64,000 nucleotides of DNA. It comes from Gammaproteobacteria bacterium. GTDB taxonomy: Bacteria; Pseudomonadota; Gammaproteobacteria; Pseudomonadales; Halieaceae. A program made the translations under genes and the position numbers. The first letter of the stretch is position 1, and each line of letters opens with the position of its first letter. Of this stretch, positions 45,667-55,119 are shown in pieces. The notes beneath the pieces are model-generated. The model saw only the letters and a list, made by a program, of their open reading frames with translations. It made no database searches and was not told the DNA's origin. The stretch spans positions 62,001 to 126,000 of the forward strand of contig JANSYN010000005.1 in the NCBI GenBank assembly GCA_024742415.1. Reading direction: 5' to 3'.

Positions 45667-46038
45667 CTACTGACGCAGCCCGAACGCTGCCAGGCACATC
45701 CAGCCGCCAATAAAGGCCAGGCCGCCAAGCGGGGTGATCGCACCCAGCCAGCGTAATCCACTTACACTCAGCAGGTATAAACTGCCGCAGAACACCACGA
45801 TACCCAGCGTGAAGAGCCAGCCACTACTGCGCAGCAGCTCCGCCTGGGGTTGCTGCACGGCCAGGATACCCACCGCCAGCAAGGCAAGCGCATGATAGAA
45901 ATGATACTGGACAGCCGTTTGAAAAACGCCCAGCGCGTAATCATCCAGTCTGTTTTTAAGGGCGTGGGCGCCAAAGGCCCCCAACATGACCGCCAACAGA
46001 CCGTTGACGGACGCTAGCGTGATAAAGAGTTTTGTCAT
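45667..46038 (-). CDS. DUF423 family membrane protein
   Basis: A 123-residue four-helix membrane protein. ATG at 46038 gives MTKLFITLASVNGLLAVMLG; a longer frame runs to 46089 but has no similarity. The family stretch AFGAHALKN (about 22-30) and FQTAVQYHFYHALALLAVG (split at about 38-56) are clear. Helices at about 5-22, 44-62, 70-88 and 98-118. Function unknown; relatives are named YgdD. No ribosome-binding site is visible at this ATG (the bases before it are pyrimidine-rich), so the start may be weak or shifted. Directly upstream of trmB, downstream of rpoH. Confidence 0.88.
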   Translation of the reverse strand: MTKLFITLASVNGLLAVMLGAFGAHALKNRLDDYALGVFQTAVQYHFYHALALLAVGILAVQQPQAELLRSSGWLFTLGIVVFCGSLYLLSVSGLRWLGAITPLGGLAFIGGWMCLAAFGLRQ

Positions 46039-46123
46039 GGAGGATATTCTAGCAGGAAGGGGCGGCGAGTCGCGCCCCCCACCCCCCACCCTGTATCCCC
46101 TGCCGGTTGCAGCAGGGCGTGGA

Positions 46124-46978
46124 TTATGCGGCCAACGCCGAACGCAGTTTCTTCATGGCAGCTTGCTCGATCTGCCTGACACGCTCAGCTGACACTGAAT
46201 ACTCGGCGGCCAGCTCGTGCAATGTTGCCTTGTCGTCGGCCAGCCAACGGCGTGTGAGGATATCCCGGCTGCGCTCATCCAGCTCCGCCAGGGCCTGATG
46301 CAGCTGCGCCTCGCTGTTTTCCTGCCAGTCACTGGATTCAACGACCTGCGCGGGATCAGCGCTGCGATCCTCCAGAAAAAACTGCGGCGATTGCCAGGCA
46401 TCGTCATCATCGCTATCGGTGGGCTGGTCAAAACCGAGATCGCGGCTGCTCAGGCGGCCCTCCATGCGCTGCACTTCCTGCACATCGACTCCCAGGTCAT
46501 CGGCGACGGCTTGAGCCTCTTCCCTGGTCAACCAGGCGAGGGTCTTTTTTGCGCTGCGCAGGTTAAAGAAAAGCTTGCGTTGCGCCTTGGTAGTCGCGAT
46601 TTTTACGATACGCCAATTCCGCAAGATGAATTCGTGCATCTCAGCCTTGATCCAATGCACCGCAAACGATACCAGGCGCACGCCCTTCTCGGGATTGAAG
46701 CGCTTCACCGCTTTCATCAACCCGACGTTACCTTCCTGGATCAGGTCGGCCTCTGCCAAACCGTAACCGGAATAGCTGCGCGCAATGTGTGCCACAAATC
46801 GCAGGTGGGACATGACCAGCTCACGGGCAGCATTCAGGTTGTTGTTGTAATAGAGATCCTCAGCCAACTCGCGCTCGCGCTCGGGCGTCAGGATGGGGAT
46901 ACTGCTGACCGCCTGCACATAGGCCGCCAGATTGGCGCCTGGTACCAGCTGGTCTATCGGTTGCAGTGTTGTGCTCAT
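46124..46978 (-). CDS. rpoH: RNA polymerase heat-shock sigma factor RpoH (sigma-32)
   Basis: A 284-residue sigma-70-family factor. ATG at 46978 follows GGAGGATCC and gives MSTTLQPIDQLVPGANL, the usual start. Region 2 is AEADLIQEGNVGLMKAVKRFNP (split at about 74-95) for core binding and -10 contact; the RpoH box QRKLFFNLRS is at about 130-139, confirming sigma-32 rather than RpoD or RpoS. Region 4 near the C-terminus (LHELAAEYSVSAERVRQIE) reads the -35. It lies downstream of ftsX, the E. coli and Pseudomonas order (ftsY-ftsE-ftsX-rpoH). A CIRCE element sits in its leader (47011-47037). Confidence 0.97.
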   Translation of the reverse strand: MSTTLQPIDQLVPGANLAAYVQAVSSIPILTPERERELAEDLYYNNNLNAARELVMSHLRFVAHIARSYSGYGLAEADLIQEGNVGLMKAVKRFNPEKGVRLVSFAVHWIKAEMHEFILRNWRIVKIATTKAQRKLFFNLRSAKKTLAWLTREEAQAVADDLGVDVQEVQRMEGRLSSRDLGFDQPTDSDDDDAWQSPQFFLEDRSADPAQVVESSDWQENSEAQLHQALAELDERSRDILTRRWLADDKATLHELAAEYSVSAERVRQIEQAAMKKLRSALAA

Positions 46979-47010
46979 CGCAGGATCCTCCCTGTGGTTC
47001 TTTGCCAATT

Positions 47011-47037
47011 TTAGCACTCTTTGCATTAGAGTGCTAA
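47011..47037. promoter_or_regulatory. CIRCE operator (HrcA binding site) in the rpoH leader
   Basis: TTAGCACTC-N9-GAGTGCTAA, with both nine-base arms exactly matching the CIRCE consensus and the spacer exactly nine bases (TTTGCATTA). It lies 33 to 59 bases before the rpoH ATG, the usual place for CIRCE near or in the 5' leader. HrcA represses genes carrying CIRCE, commonly groESL or dnaK; presence before rpoH would place sigma-32 under HrcA. No hrcA is in this window. The leader transcript could also fold through the same inverted repeat. Confidence 0.92.
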
Positions 47038-47116
47038 TTCCACAAAAGTTCCATCCTGCCTGTGGAAAAGTCGTATTATTTATTGTTTTTCAACATGTTA
47101 CCTATGATGCCGTCGT

Positions 47117-48112
47117 CTAGCGAGGCTCTATTTTCGACAAATGCCGCGTCACGGCCAGCCAGGCACCGGCCAGGCCAAGCAGCCCTCCGAGAATCACCAG
47201 ATTAAGGACACCCATCACACCGGGCCCAACAACAGAAAAGTTGCTTTTGTAGAGAGCTGCCAAGCTCGCCACCGGCTCATCGACAAACCACAGGGCCGCC
47301 GCCACCAACAGGCCCGCACACAGACCGCCACCCACTCCATACCACAGCCCGGTATACAGGAAGGGGCGGCGTACAAATGCGTTGCTGCCCCCTACGAGCT
47401 TGACCACGACTATTTCATCGCGACGGCCCTCAATGGCAAGCCGGATGGTGTTGCCCAGAATGAGAATGACCCCCAGCACCAGCATGGCTCCGATCATCAG
47501 CACCGCCCGGCGGCTCAATTCCAGCAGTGACTGCAGGCGCTGCAACCAGGCCATATCAACCACGACCTCGTCGACATCCTCAAGGGCGGCCAGTTCGTCG
47601 CGCAGGGCTGCCACCGCTTCACTGGCCAAATCGCGTCGGGGCGTCACCAGCATGACATCCGGCAGTGGGTTTTCCTGCAGGCTCTCGATGACATCGGCGA
47701 AACCGGAAAGCGCCGCAAACTCACTCAGAGCGGCCTCGCGCGATACAAAGTTGACACTATCGATCTGGTCGTGCTGCTGCAGTGACGCTGTCATGGCAGC
47801 GGCGCGCTGGGCATCCACATCTTTTGTCAGAAAAATGGACATCTGTGCGGGGCTGTCCCAACCAGCGCCAAGGCGATCGACATTGTCCAGCGCAACGCTA
47901 AAGCCCACGGGAAGCGCCAGGGCAATACCAATGACCAGCCACGTCAGCATACTCGCCGCGGGTCGTTCCAGAACCTTGAGCAGGCTTTGCGCGGCAGACA
48001 GGCGATGGTGCTGCAGCCATCCACGCAACTGGTGCGATACCTGCGCGCGGCTCTGGCTCGCTCCCGCCCGACCAGTGGATTTGCCCGGCGCCTGATGGTC
48101 AGCGACGCCCAT
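47117..48112 (-). CDS. ftsX: Cell division protein FtsX
   Basis: A 331-residue permease-like protein with a short N-terminal cytoplasmic tail, a first helix (about 56-78), a periplasmic loop (about 80-200) and three more helices near 205-230, 255-280 and 295-320. The periplasmic stretch MSIFLTKDVDAQRAAAM and PLPDVMLVTPR fit FtsX. With FtsE it moves no known substrate but activates peptidoglycan hydrolases at the septum. The ATG overlaps the ftsE stop by one base. Between it and rpoH lie about 140 bases with the CIRCE site. Confidence 0.95.
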   Translation of the reverse strand: MGVADHQAPGKSTGRAGASQSRAQVSHQLRGWLQHHRLSAAQSLLKVLERPAASMLTWLVIGIALALPVGFSVALDNVDRLGAGWDSPAQMSIFLTKDVDAQRAAAMTASLQQHDQIDSVNFVSREAALSEFAALSGFADVIESLQENPLPDVMLVTPRRDLASEAVAALRDELAALEDVDEVVVDMAWLQRLQSLLELSRRAVLMIGAMLVLGVILILGNTIRLAIEGRRDEIVVVKLVGGSNAFVRRPFLYTGLWYGVGGGLCAGLLVAAALWFVDEPVASLAALYKSNFSVVGPGVMGVLNLVILGGLLGLAGAWLAVTRHLSKIEPR

Positions 48113-48777
48113 CAGGCGCCACCACCCGCAATCAGCCGGCCTTCTTGCAGGGTCATGATGCGATGGTGCAGGCGTGAAATCAGCACCAGGTCATGACTGG
48201 CAATCAGCACCGTGACGCCCACCTGACGGAAATCCTCAAACAAACGCATAATCTCGGCCGAAAGATCCGGATCCAGGTTACCGGTTGGTTCGTCCGCGAG
48301 CAGAATTTTTGGCTTGCCTACCACAGCCCTGGCGATCCCCACCCGCTGCTGCTCGCCGCCTGAGAGTGTTACCGGCATGGCACGCTCACGGGCCAGCAGC
48401 CCGACCTTGTCGAGGGCGGCCCGCACCCTGCGGCCGACTTCACGATGGTCGTAGCCGGCGATGATCAAGGGCAGGGCCACGTTGTCAAAGACTGAACGAT
48501 CGTACAACAGTTGATGATTCTGGAAGACGACGCCAATCTTGCGCCGGTGGTGAGGGATGCCGCGTCGCGACACACTGTGCAGGCCGGTCTCGTCCACGGT
48601 CACCTGGCCGCGCGTGGGACGATCCATGAGCATGATCAGACGCAACAGCGTGCTCTTGCCAGCACCAGAGTGGCCAGTGAGAAACACCAGCTCGTCTTTT
48701 TCTATGGTAAAACTGACTTCCCGCAGGGCATCATGCCCTTCTTCGTAACGCTTGCTGACCCGTTCGAAGCTGATCAT
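48112..48777 (-). CDS. ftsE: Cell division ATP-binding protein FtsE
   Basis: A 221-residue ABC ATPase. Walker A is GHSGAGKST (35-43), the signature loop LSGGEQQRVGIARAVVG begins near 138, and Walker B is ILLADEPTGNLDPDLS (about 159-174). It binds FtsX in the membrane and couples FtsZ-ring action to septal cell wall cutting. Its start overlaps the ftsY stop by four bases (ATGA) and its stop touches the ftsX start, so the three genes are translationally coupled. Confidence 0.97.
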   Translation of the reverse strand: MISFERVSKRYEEGHDALREVSFTIEKDELVFLTGHSGAGKSTLLRLIMLMDRPTRGQVTVDETGLHSVSRRGIPHHRRKIGVVFQNHQLLYDRSVFDNVALPLIIAGYDHREVGRRVRAALDKVGLLARERAMPVTLSGGEQQRVGIARAVVGKPKILLADEPTGNLDPDLSAEIMRLFEDFRQVGVTVLIASHDLVLISRLHHRIMTLQEGRLIAGGGA

Positions 48778-49928
48778 GCAGTATCGTCGTGGCCGGCGAA
48801 GAGCGCATCAATGAATTGCGCAGCCTCAAACGGGCGCAGGTCATCTACCGCCTCACCCACACCGATGAAGCGAATCGGCAGGCCCAGTTTTTTGGCAATC
48901 GCGAAAATAATACCGCCCTTGGCTGTGCCGTCCAGCTTGGTCAGGGAAATACCCGAAACCCCCACCCATTGCCCGAAGTTCTCCGCCTGTGCCAAAGCGT
49001 TTTGCCCCGTGCCGGCGTCCAATACCAGCATCACCTCATGCGGAGCATCCGGGTCCAACTTGCCCATCACGCGCGTGACCTTCTTCAACTCTTCCATGAG
49101 ATTGTCTTTATTGTGCAAGCGCCCGGCGGTATCGGCAATCAACACATCAATACCCCGCGACTTCGCCGCCTGCAAGGCATCAAAGATTACCGAGGCGCTG
49201 TCGGCGCCCGTGTGCTGCGCCACAACGGGCACATCGTTGCGCTCCCCCCACACCTGCAGCTGTTCTACCGCCGCGGCCCGAAAGGTATCACCAGCGGCCA
49301 GCATCACGGAGCGGCCCTGCGCCATGTAGTATTTTGCCAGCTTGCCGATCGTTGTAGTCTTGCCAACGCCGTTCACACCCACCATCAGGATGACAAATGG
49401 GCTCTTGCCTGCGACATCCAGGGGCGCCTCGCAAGGCTTTAGCAAGGCCAGCAATTCTTCTTTGAGTGCCGCCTGCAGCGCGTCGGCCTGCGTCAGCTCT
49501 TTGCGCGATACGCGTTGCGTCAGGCTGCCCACAATTTCCAGCGTGGCCTCAACGCCGACATCCGCCATCAGTAGCTGCGACTCCAGCTCTTCCATCAGCT
49601 CGGCATCAATCTCCTTGCGCCCCAGGAACAGCGTGCCCACGCCCTCGACAAACGTATTGCTGGTGCGGCCCAGACCGCGGCGCAGGCGCTGGAAGAATCC
49701 TTCCTTTTCTACGCCTTCACCATCAGCGCTTGTGCTGTCTGCCACGGTCGGTGCTGCTGTGGCCGGCTCGGCGGCGGCCTGTTCCGCAGCCGATGCGGGG
49801 CCGGGCGCAGGGGTGTCCACTGGCTCTGCAGCAAGTTCGCCCGCGAGGCTTGCGGAATCGGTGGCCGCAGCACTTTCTTCGACCGGCGGCGCGTCATCCG
49901 CGGCTTTTCGACGTTTAAAAAACTTCAT
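48774..49928 (-). CDS. ftsY: Signal recognition particle receptor FtsY
   Basis: A 384-residue SRP GTPase from ATG 49928. The first about 90 residues form an acidic Ala/Glu-rich A domain typical of FtsY, with no fold signature. The N domain (about 90-165) and G domain follow: G1 GVNGVGKTTTIGKLAKYY (about 191-208), AAGDTFRAAAVEQL near 215, DTAGRLHNK (about 268-276), and LTKLDGTAKGG (about 326-336). It docks ribosome-SRP complexes at the membrane. The frame continues upstream inside the divergent rsmD, which is not real coding. First gene of ftsYEX. Confidence 0.97.
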   Translation of the reverse strand: MKFFKRRKAADDAPPVEESAAATDSASLAGELAAEPVDTPAPGPASAAEQAAAEPATAAPTVADSTSADGEGVEKEGFFQRLRRGLGRTSNTFVEGVGTLFLGRKEIDAELMEELESQLLMADVGVEATLEIVGSLTQRVSRKELTQADALQAALKEELLALLKPCEAPLDVAGKSPFVILMVGVNGVGKTTTIGKLAKYYMAQGRSVMLAAGDTFRAAAVEQLQVWGERNDVPVVAQHTGADSASVIFDALQAAKSRGIDVLIADTAGRLHNKDNLMEELKKVTRVMGKLDPDAPHEVMLVLDAGTGQNALAQAENFGQWVGVSGISLTKLDGTAKGGIIFAIAKKLGLPIRFIGVGEAVDDLRPFEAAQFIDALFAGHDDTA

Positions 49929-50019
49929 ACGTGTTCTGTTAGAGTGTGGGCGGGTGCCTGCAAAGGCGTTTATCCTATCACCCTTTAACGATACCCACGA
50001 AATAGTTGATGACAACGAG

Positions 50020-51182
<1,163 letters not shown>

Positions 51183-51198
51183 CTGGCCGGGAAGGTCG

Positions 51199-51594
51199 TT
51201 ACTGGGCAGCTTGCTCTGCCGCTGCGGCGGCGGCTGCCGCTTCTTCTTCAGCCTTCTTGCGCTTGGCAAACTCCAGATCCTTGTCCGTGTAGCCGGTATT
51301 GCGACAGCCAAGACAACGCATGAACGTGGACTCGACCGGCCCTGCGATCAGCGTATCGGCAGCCTCACCCGCATGGCCTGACAGCAGGGTAAACGGCAGG
51401 CTAACCAGCCACACCGCCGCGCCACCTGCGACCATCACCAACCCTATAGGACGCGCGACGAGCAAGTCGCCGACCATCGCAAATTCATTGGGACTTTCGT
51501 CGATGGCATTCTGAGCAAGAAGAGTTTGCGGCAGCATCATGATGGTTATCAACGCAACCGCCAAAGCGCGCCTGGCGCCAGCTATTATTTTCAT
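51199..51594 (-). CDS. Conserved small envelope protein of unknown function
   Basis: A 131-residue protein with a signal peptide (about 1-27, ALITIMMLPQTLLAQ), a conserved core with VARPIGLVMVAGGAAVWLVSLPF (split at about 47-69) that forms one or two membrane helices, the short motif RCLGCRNTGY with a CxxC pair (about 93-102), and a C-terminal tail very rich in Lys, Glu and Ala. I recall similar uncharacterised proteins in gammaproteobacteria with a VxRPxGLV core. No function can be given. It is convergent with coaD and downstream of mutM after 61 bases, where a terminator-like hairpin for the opposite strand lies. Confidence 0.75.
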   Translation of the reverse strand: MKIIAGARRALAVALITIMMLPQTLLAQNAIDESPNEFAMVGDLLVARPIGLVMVAGGAAVWLVSLPFTLLSGHAGEAADTLIAGPVESTFMRCLGCRNTGYTDKDLEFAKRKKAEEEAAAAAAAAEQAAQ

Positions 51595-51605
51595 GGTTAC
51601 ACTCC

Positions 51606-51626
51606 CGGGTTTGGTACCCGTTTTTT
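51606..51626 (+). terminator. Terminator-like hairpin on the plus strand
   Basis: CGGGT, loop TTGGT, ACCCG, then six T. It reads on the plus strand, opposite to the genes on either side (mutM and the 131-residue protein). It could stop transcripts running through from coaD. The stem is only five pairs, so it is a weak call. Confidence 0.4.
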
Positions 51627-51655
51627 AATCCCCTATGGCCGCCAGTTTAGCCTGT

Positions 51656-52468
51656 TCAACGCTGGCAGGCCAAGCAGAAGACGCTGCTGCGCTGCCCTAG
51701 GCGAACCTCTCGCAACACGCCTCCACAACGCTTGCAGGCCTGTCCCCCACGGCCATAAACGAGCAGTTGCTGGGCAAAGTATCCTGGCTTGCCATCTCCC
51801 CCTACAAAGTCCCTAAGTGTAGTTCCACCCTGCTCTATAGCCGTAGTAAGCACTTGCTTAATATGCTGTGCAAGGCGCTCGTAGCGGGCCAGCGAAATAC
51901 GACCGGCGGCACGATCAGGGCGGATGCCGGACAAAAACAGCGCTTCGCTTGCGTAAATATTACCAACACCAACTACCACTTTTCCGTCCATTATGAAGTT
52001 CTTCACTGCACCCTTGCGCCCCCGCGCGCGCGCGTAGAGCAACTCTCCATCAAATGCGTCAGACAACGGCTCTGGGCCCAGGTGATCCAACAGCGGCGCG
52101 GGAGCACCAGGCGCCAGCCAGTGAAAGGAGCCAAACCTGCGTGGGTCGTTAAAGCGCAGGCAAAGGCTGCCTTCCAGCACAATATCAATATGGTCATGCG
52201 CTGCCGGCACCGCGTCAGGCGCAACGATACGCAGCGAACCCGACATGCCCAGATGAATCATCAAGGTACCGCGTGCCGTGCGCATCAGCAGATACTTGGC
52301 GCGGCGGTCTATTGCCTGCAGCTGCGCGCCCACCAACACCTCGGCCAGATACGCCGGCACAGGCCAGCGCAGGCGGCGCTCGCGCACGACAAGGTCACGC
52401 ACCTGTTTGCCCCGGCAGTGAGGTTCTATGCCGCGTCGCGTTGTTTCAACTTCGGGTAATTCGGGCAT
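51656..52468 (-). CDS. mutM: Formamidopyrimidine-DNA glycosylase MutM (Fpg)
   Basis: A 270-residue bifunctional glycosylase/lyase that removes 8-oxoguanine from DNA. The mature N-terminus [13 protein letters not shown] has the catalytic Pro2 and Glu3. [10 protein letters not shown] is near residues 72-81 and the C-terminal zinc finger has four Cys in [19 protein letters not shown] and FCLACQR. Length is normal (E. coli 269). It lies downstream of rpmG beyond an intrinsic terminator, the Pseudomonas and E. coli order. Confidence 0.97.
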   Translation of the reverse strand: MPELPEVETTRRGIEPHCRGKQVRDLVVRERRLRWPVPAYLAEVLVGAQLQAIDRRAKYLLMRTARGTLMIHLGMSGSLRIVAPDAVPAAHDHIDIVLEGSLCLRFNDPRRFGSFHWLAPGAPAPLLDHLGPEPLSDAFDGELLYARARGRKGAVKNFIMDGKVVVGVGNIYASEALFLSGIRPDRAAGRISLARYERLAQHIKQVLTTAIEQGGTTLRDFVGGDGKPGYFAQQLLVYGRGGQACKRCGGVLREVRLGQRSSVFCLACQR

Positions 52469-52529
52469 GCTGTCGGTTTCTTGTCGGGACCCTGATTAGC
52501 GTGTTGCTGACACAATAGCGCACGGGCAC

Positions 52530-52556
52530 AAAAAACCCCGGTCAGTGCCGGGGTTC
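52530..52556 (-). terminator. Rho-independent terminator of the rpmB-rpmG operon
   Basis: On the minus strand AACCCCGG, loop CACTGA, CCGGGGTT, then a T run. Eight perfect pairs close to the rpmG stop. Confidence 0.92.
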
Positions 52557-52576
52557 CAAGCGAGCCTGTCAGCCCA

Positions 52577-52732
52577 CTACTTGATTTTGCCTTCCTTATA
52601 CATCACGTGCTTGCGCACGACCGGGTCGTACATTTTCTTCTCAAGCTTGTCAGGTGTAGTGCGCTTGTTCTTGTCGGTGGTGTAGAAATGGCCGGTTCCA
52701 GCGCTGGAGTTCATTCTGATCTTGTCTCTCAT
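52577..52732 (-). CDS. rpmG: 50S ribosomal protein L33
   Basis: A 51-residue protein, too short for a 60-codon cut-off: [20 protein letters not shown] then [20 protein letters not shown] and [11 protein letters not shown]. It matches L33 of the cysteine-free gammaproteobacterial type. It follows rpmB by 11 bases, with a GGAG match in front of the ATG at 52732, and is followed by a strong terminator. Confidence 0.97.
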   Translation of the reverse strand: MRDKIRMNSSAGTGHFYTTDKNKRTTPDKLEKKMYDPVVRKHVMYKEGKIK

Positions 52733-52743
52733 CGTTCCTCTCC

Positions 52744-52980
52744 TTAAACCTTCTCGCCGCGCGCGCGCATTTCCTGCAGCACGTTTTCAATGCCTTTTTT
52801 GTCGATAATGCGCATGCCCTTGCTCGAAACACGCAGGCTTACAAATCGCTTCTCGGACTCCAGCCAAAAACGGTGCTGATGCAGATTCGGCAGAAACCGA
52901 CGACGGGTGCGGTTCTTTGCGTGGGATACGTTGTTTCCAGTTACGGGGCGCTTGCCGGTAACCTGACAGACTCTAGCCAT
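52744..52980 (-). CDS. rpmB: 50S ribosomal protein L28
   Basis: A 78-residue ribosomal protein. ATG at 52980 gives [20 protein letters not shown], followed by [20 protein letters not shown]; both are standard L28. The frame is open further upstream, but that part is the leader. GGGAGAGAG precedes the start. The promoter at 53089-53117 leaves a leader of about 100 bases, in which a small hairpin TTTGGG-AAAG-CCCAAA stands about 20 bases before the start codon. Confidence 0.98.
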   Translation of the reverse strand: MARVCQVTGKRPVTGNNVSHAKNRTRRRFLPNLHQHRFWLESEKRFVSLRVSSKGMRIIDKKGIENVLQEMRARGEKV

Positions 52981-53088
52981 GTTGCTCTCTCTCCCAAAAC
53001 TTTGGGCTTTCCCAAAACCGGGGGAAAATCTATTAAAAATGAAGTAGCTAGCGGCGTTTTTCGGCCCACCAGCCGCGCAGAGCGCGAC

Positions 53089-53117
53089 TTTATACCAGAA
53101 CACCCCCGGCATGGCAA
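53089..53117 (-). promoter_or_regulatory. Sigma-70 promoter of rpmB-rpmG
   Basis: On the minus strand TTGCCA, a 17-base spacer, then TATAAA, each five of six matches to the consensus. It lies just after the radC stop and about 109 bases before rpmB. Growth-rate-type expression of ribosomal proteins fits a strong promoter here. Confidence 0.75.
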
Positions 53118-53130
53118 GGGTGCAACCGGC

Positions 53131-53805
53131 TCAGAGCAGGCCCTGCTCAGCAAAGGAAAACTCACAGCCGGTGCCAACAATAATGTGGTCGAGCACCCTG
53201 ATATCAAACAGGGCCAGTGCTGAGCGCAGGCGCTCCGTGATGCGCTTGTCTGCCGCACTGGGCTCCGCCACGCCGGAGGGGTGATTGTGCGCAAAAATGA
53301 CAGCGGCTGCACTGAGTTTCAAGGCCCTCACGGCGACTTCCCTGGGGTAAACGGCGGCGCCATCCAGCGTGCCAAAAAACAGATCCTCACAAGCCAGCAC
53401 CCGGTGCTGGCTATCCAGGAACAGGCAGGAAAACACCTCGCGCTCACGGCTGCCCAGGTGGTACTGCAGGAAGCGGCGAGTATCGGCGGGGCTGCTTAAT
53501 ACGTCGGTCTCGTTCAGCCTTTGCAGCGCCTGGCGGCGCGCGAGTTCCATGGCCGCGACCAACTGGGCAGACTTGGCTGGACCCATGCCTTTTTGGCACA
53601 TTAAAGTTTCATGACCCGCCCGCAACACAGCGCCAATATCGCCAAAGTGGTGCAGCAAATCACGCGCGAGCTGCACAGCACTGCACTGCTGATAACCGGT
53701 TCCCAGCAACACCGACAGCAGCTCAGCATCAGACAGCGCGCTGGCGCCACGCGTAAGCAGCTTGTCTCTTGGGCCCTCGCCAGACAACAACATTGCCAAA
53801 CTCAT
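53131..53805 (-). CDS. radC: RadC family protein (JAB/MPN domain)
   Basis: A 224-residue protein. ATG at 53805 follows AAGGAGGAG, the best ribosome-binding site in this part of the window, and gives MSLAMLLSGEGPRDKLLTRG. The N-terminal part has a helix-hairpin-helix-like GMGPAKSAQLVAAMELARR; the C-terminal JAB/MPN domain has FAHNHPSGVAEPSAAD with the metal-binding histidines. RadC was once thought a repair protein; its role is now unclear. It diverges from coaBC, the conserved neighbour, with about 110 bases between starts. Confidence 0.96.
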   Translation of the reverse strand: MSLAMLLSGEGPRDKLLTRGASALSDAELLSVLLGTGYQQCSAVQLARDLLHHFGDIGAVLRAGHETLMCQKGMGPAKSAQLVAAMELARRQALQRLNETDVLSSPADTRRFLQYHLGSREREVFSCLFLDSQHRVLACEDLFFGTLDGAAVYPREVAVRALKLSAAAVIFAHNHPSGVAEPSAADKRITERLRSALALFDIRVLDHIIVGTGCEFSFAEQGLL

Positions 53806-53913
53806 CACGCTCCTCCTTGAGCCCCGAGTTGCAAGACTGCGACCGCCGGTGTGCAAGGTTGGCGGTCGGTGGTATCTTTCGACATCGTCTATCGTCCCAG
53901 TTTGGACCGCCAA

Positions 53914-55119
53914 ATGGCACATCTTTTCAATCGCAATGTTCTGCTCGGTGTGAGCGGCGGTATCGCTGCTTACAAGGCGGCAGAAATCATTCGCGCTCTG
54001 CAACAGTTGGGGGCGACCGTCAGGGTCGTCATGACCCACGGTGCCCAGGAGTTCATCACGCCACTTACCCTGCAGGCGCTTTCGGGCAATCCGGTGCATA
54101 CCCAACTGCTGGATGCGGAGGCCGAGCTGGGCATGGGGCACATAGAGCTCGCACGCTGGGCCGACCTCTTCCTTATTGCGCCGGCCACCGCCGATGTACT
54201 GGCAAGGTTGGCAGCCGGCCGTGCCGATGACCTTCTGACCACCGTTGCACTGGCCACACCCGCCCCGCTGCTGCTGGCTCCGGCCATGAATCAGCAGATG
54301 TGGCGGGATGCGGCGACTGTAGAAAACGTGGCGACCTTAAAGGCACGCGGTGCTCACCTGGTAGAACCGGCCGAGGGCCTGCAGGCCTGCGGCGACGTCG
54401 GGCCAGGGCGCATGGAAGAACCCACGCTGATTGCCCAGGCTGCATCTTCGCTGTTCCAGAGCGGGCTCCTGGCGGGCCGACGCGTGGTCATCACTGCCGG
54501 ACCAACGCGCGAGGCGCTGGACCCGGTGCGCTATATCTCCAACAACAGTTCCGGAAAGATGGGGTTCGCGCTGGCTCGGGCCGCGGTTGACGCCGGCGCC
54601 GTGACGACCCTGATCGCCGGCCCCGTGCAACTGGCAACACCTGAACACGTGCAACGCATCGACGTTGCAAGTGCGCAACAGATGCTTGAGGCAAGCCTCT
54701 CAGCGCTGCCCCAGTGCGACATCTTTATCGCCTGTGCGGCGGTGGCTGATTACCGACCGGCGGCAGTAAACGCACAGAAAATCAAGAAAAGCGGCGAGGA
54801 AATGACCATCACGCTGGTGCGTAACCCCGACATCGTGGCCACCATCGCCGCGAAGCCCGACGGGCCCTATACCGTTGGATTTGCCGCCGAAACCAACGAC
54901 CTCGTTGCCTACGCCAGCGATAAGCTCAGGCGAAAATCACTGGACATGATTATCGCCAATGATGTCTCTGACCCAGAAATTGGCTTCAATAGCGACAGCA
55001 ATGCCGCCACGGTGCTTTGGCCAGGTAACGGGCGCCAGGACCTGCCACGGGCGGGCAAAGCCACGCTGGCCAGGCAGATCATCCAGCTTATTGCCCAGCA
55101 GCTGCCGGTAGCAGAGTAA
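53914..55119 (+). CDS. coaBC: Bifunctional phosphopantothenoylcysteine decarboxylase/phosphopantothenate-cysteine ligase CoaBC
   Basis: A 401-residue protein of coenzyme A synthesis. The FMN-binding CoaC domain (about 1-190) starts NVLLGVSGGIAAYKAAEIIR, has the catalytic region MTHGAQEFITPLTLQ and APAMNQQMW (about 124-132); the CoaB ligase domain begins at about 191 with RRVVITAGPTREALDPVRYISNNSSGKMG. The full set of both domains is present. ATG at 53914 follows the family start. In E. coli and Pseudomonas dut comes next; here it is missing and algC follows after 226 bases. Confidence 0.97.
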   Translation: MAHLFNRNVLLGVSGGIAAYKAAEIIRALQQLGATVRVVMTHGAQEFITPLTLQALSGNPVHTQLLDAEAELGMGHIELARWADLFLIAPATADVLARLAAGRADDLLTTVALATPAPLLLAPAMNQQMWRDAATVENVATLKARGAHLVEPAEGLQACGDVGPGRMEEPTLIAQAASSLFQSGLLAGRRVVITAGPTREALDPVRYISNNSSGKMGFALARAAVDAGAVTTLIAGPVQLATPEHVQRIDVASAQQMLEASLSALPQCDIFIACAAVADYRPAAVNAQKIKKSGEEMTITLVRNPDIVATIAAKPDGPYTVGFAAETNDLVAYASDKLRRKSLDMIIANDVSDPEIGFNSDSNAATVLWPGNGRQDLPRAGKATLARQIIQLIAQQLPVAE

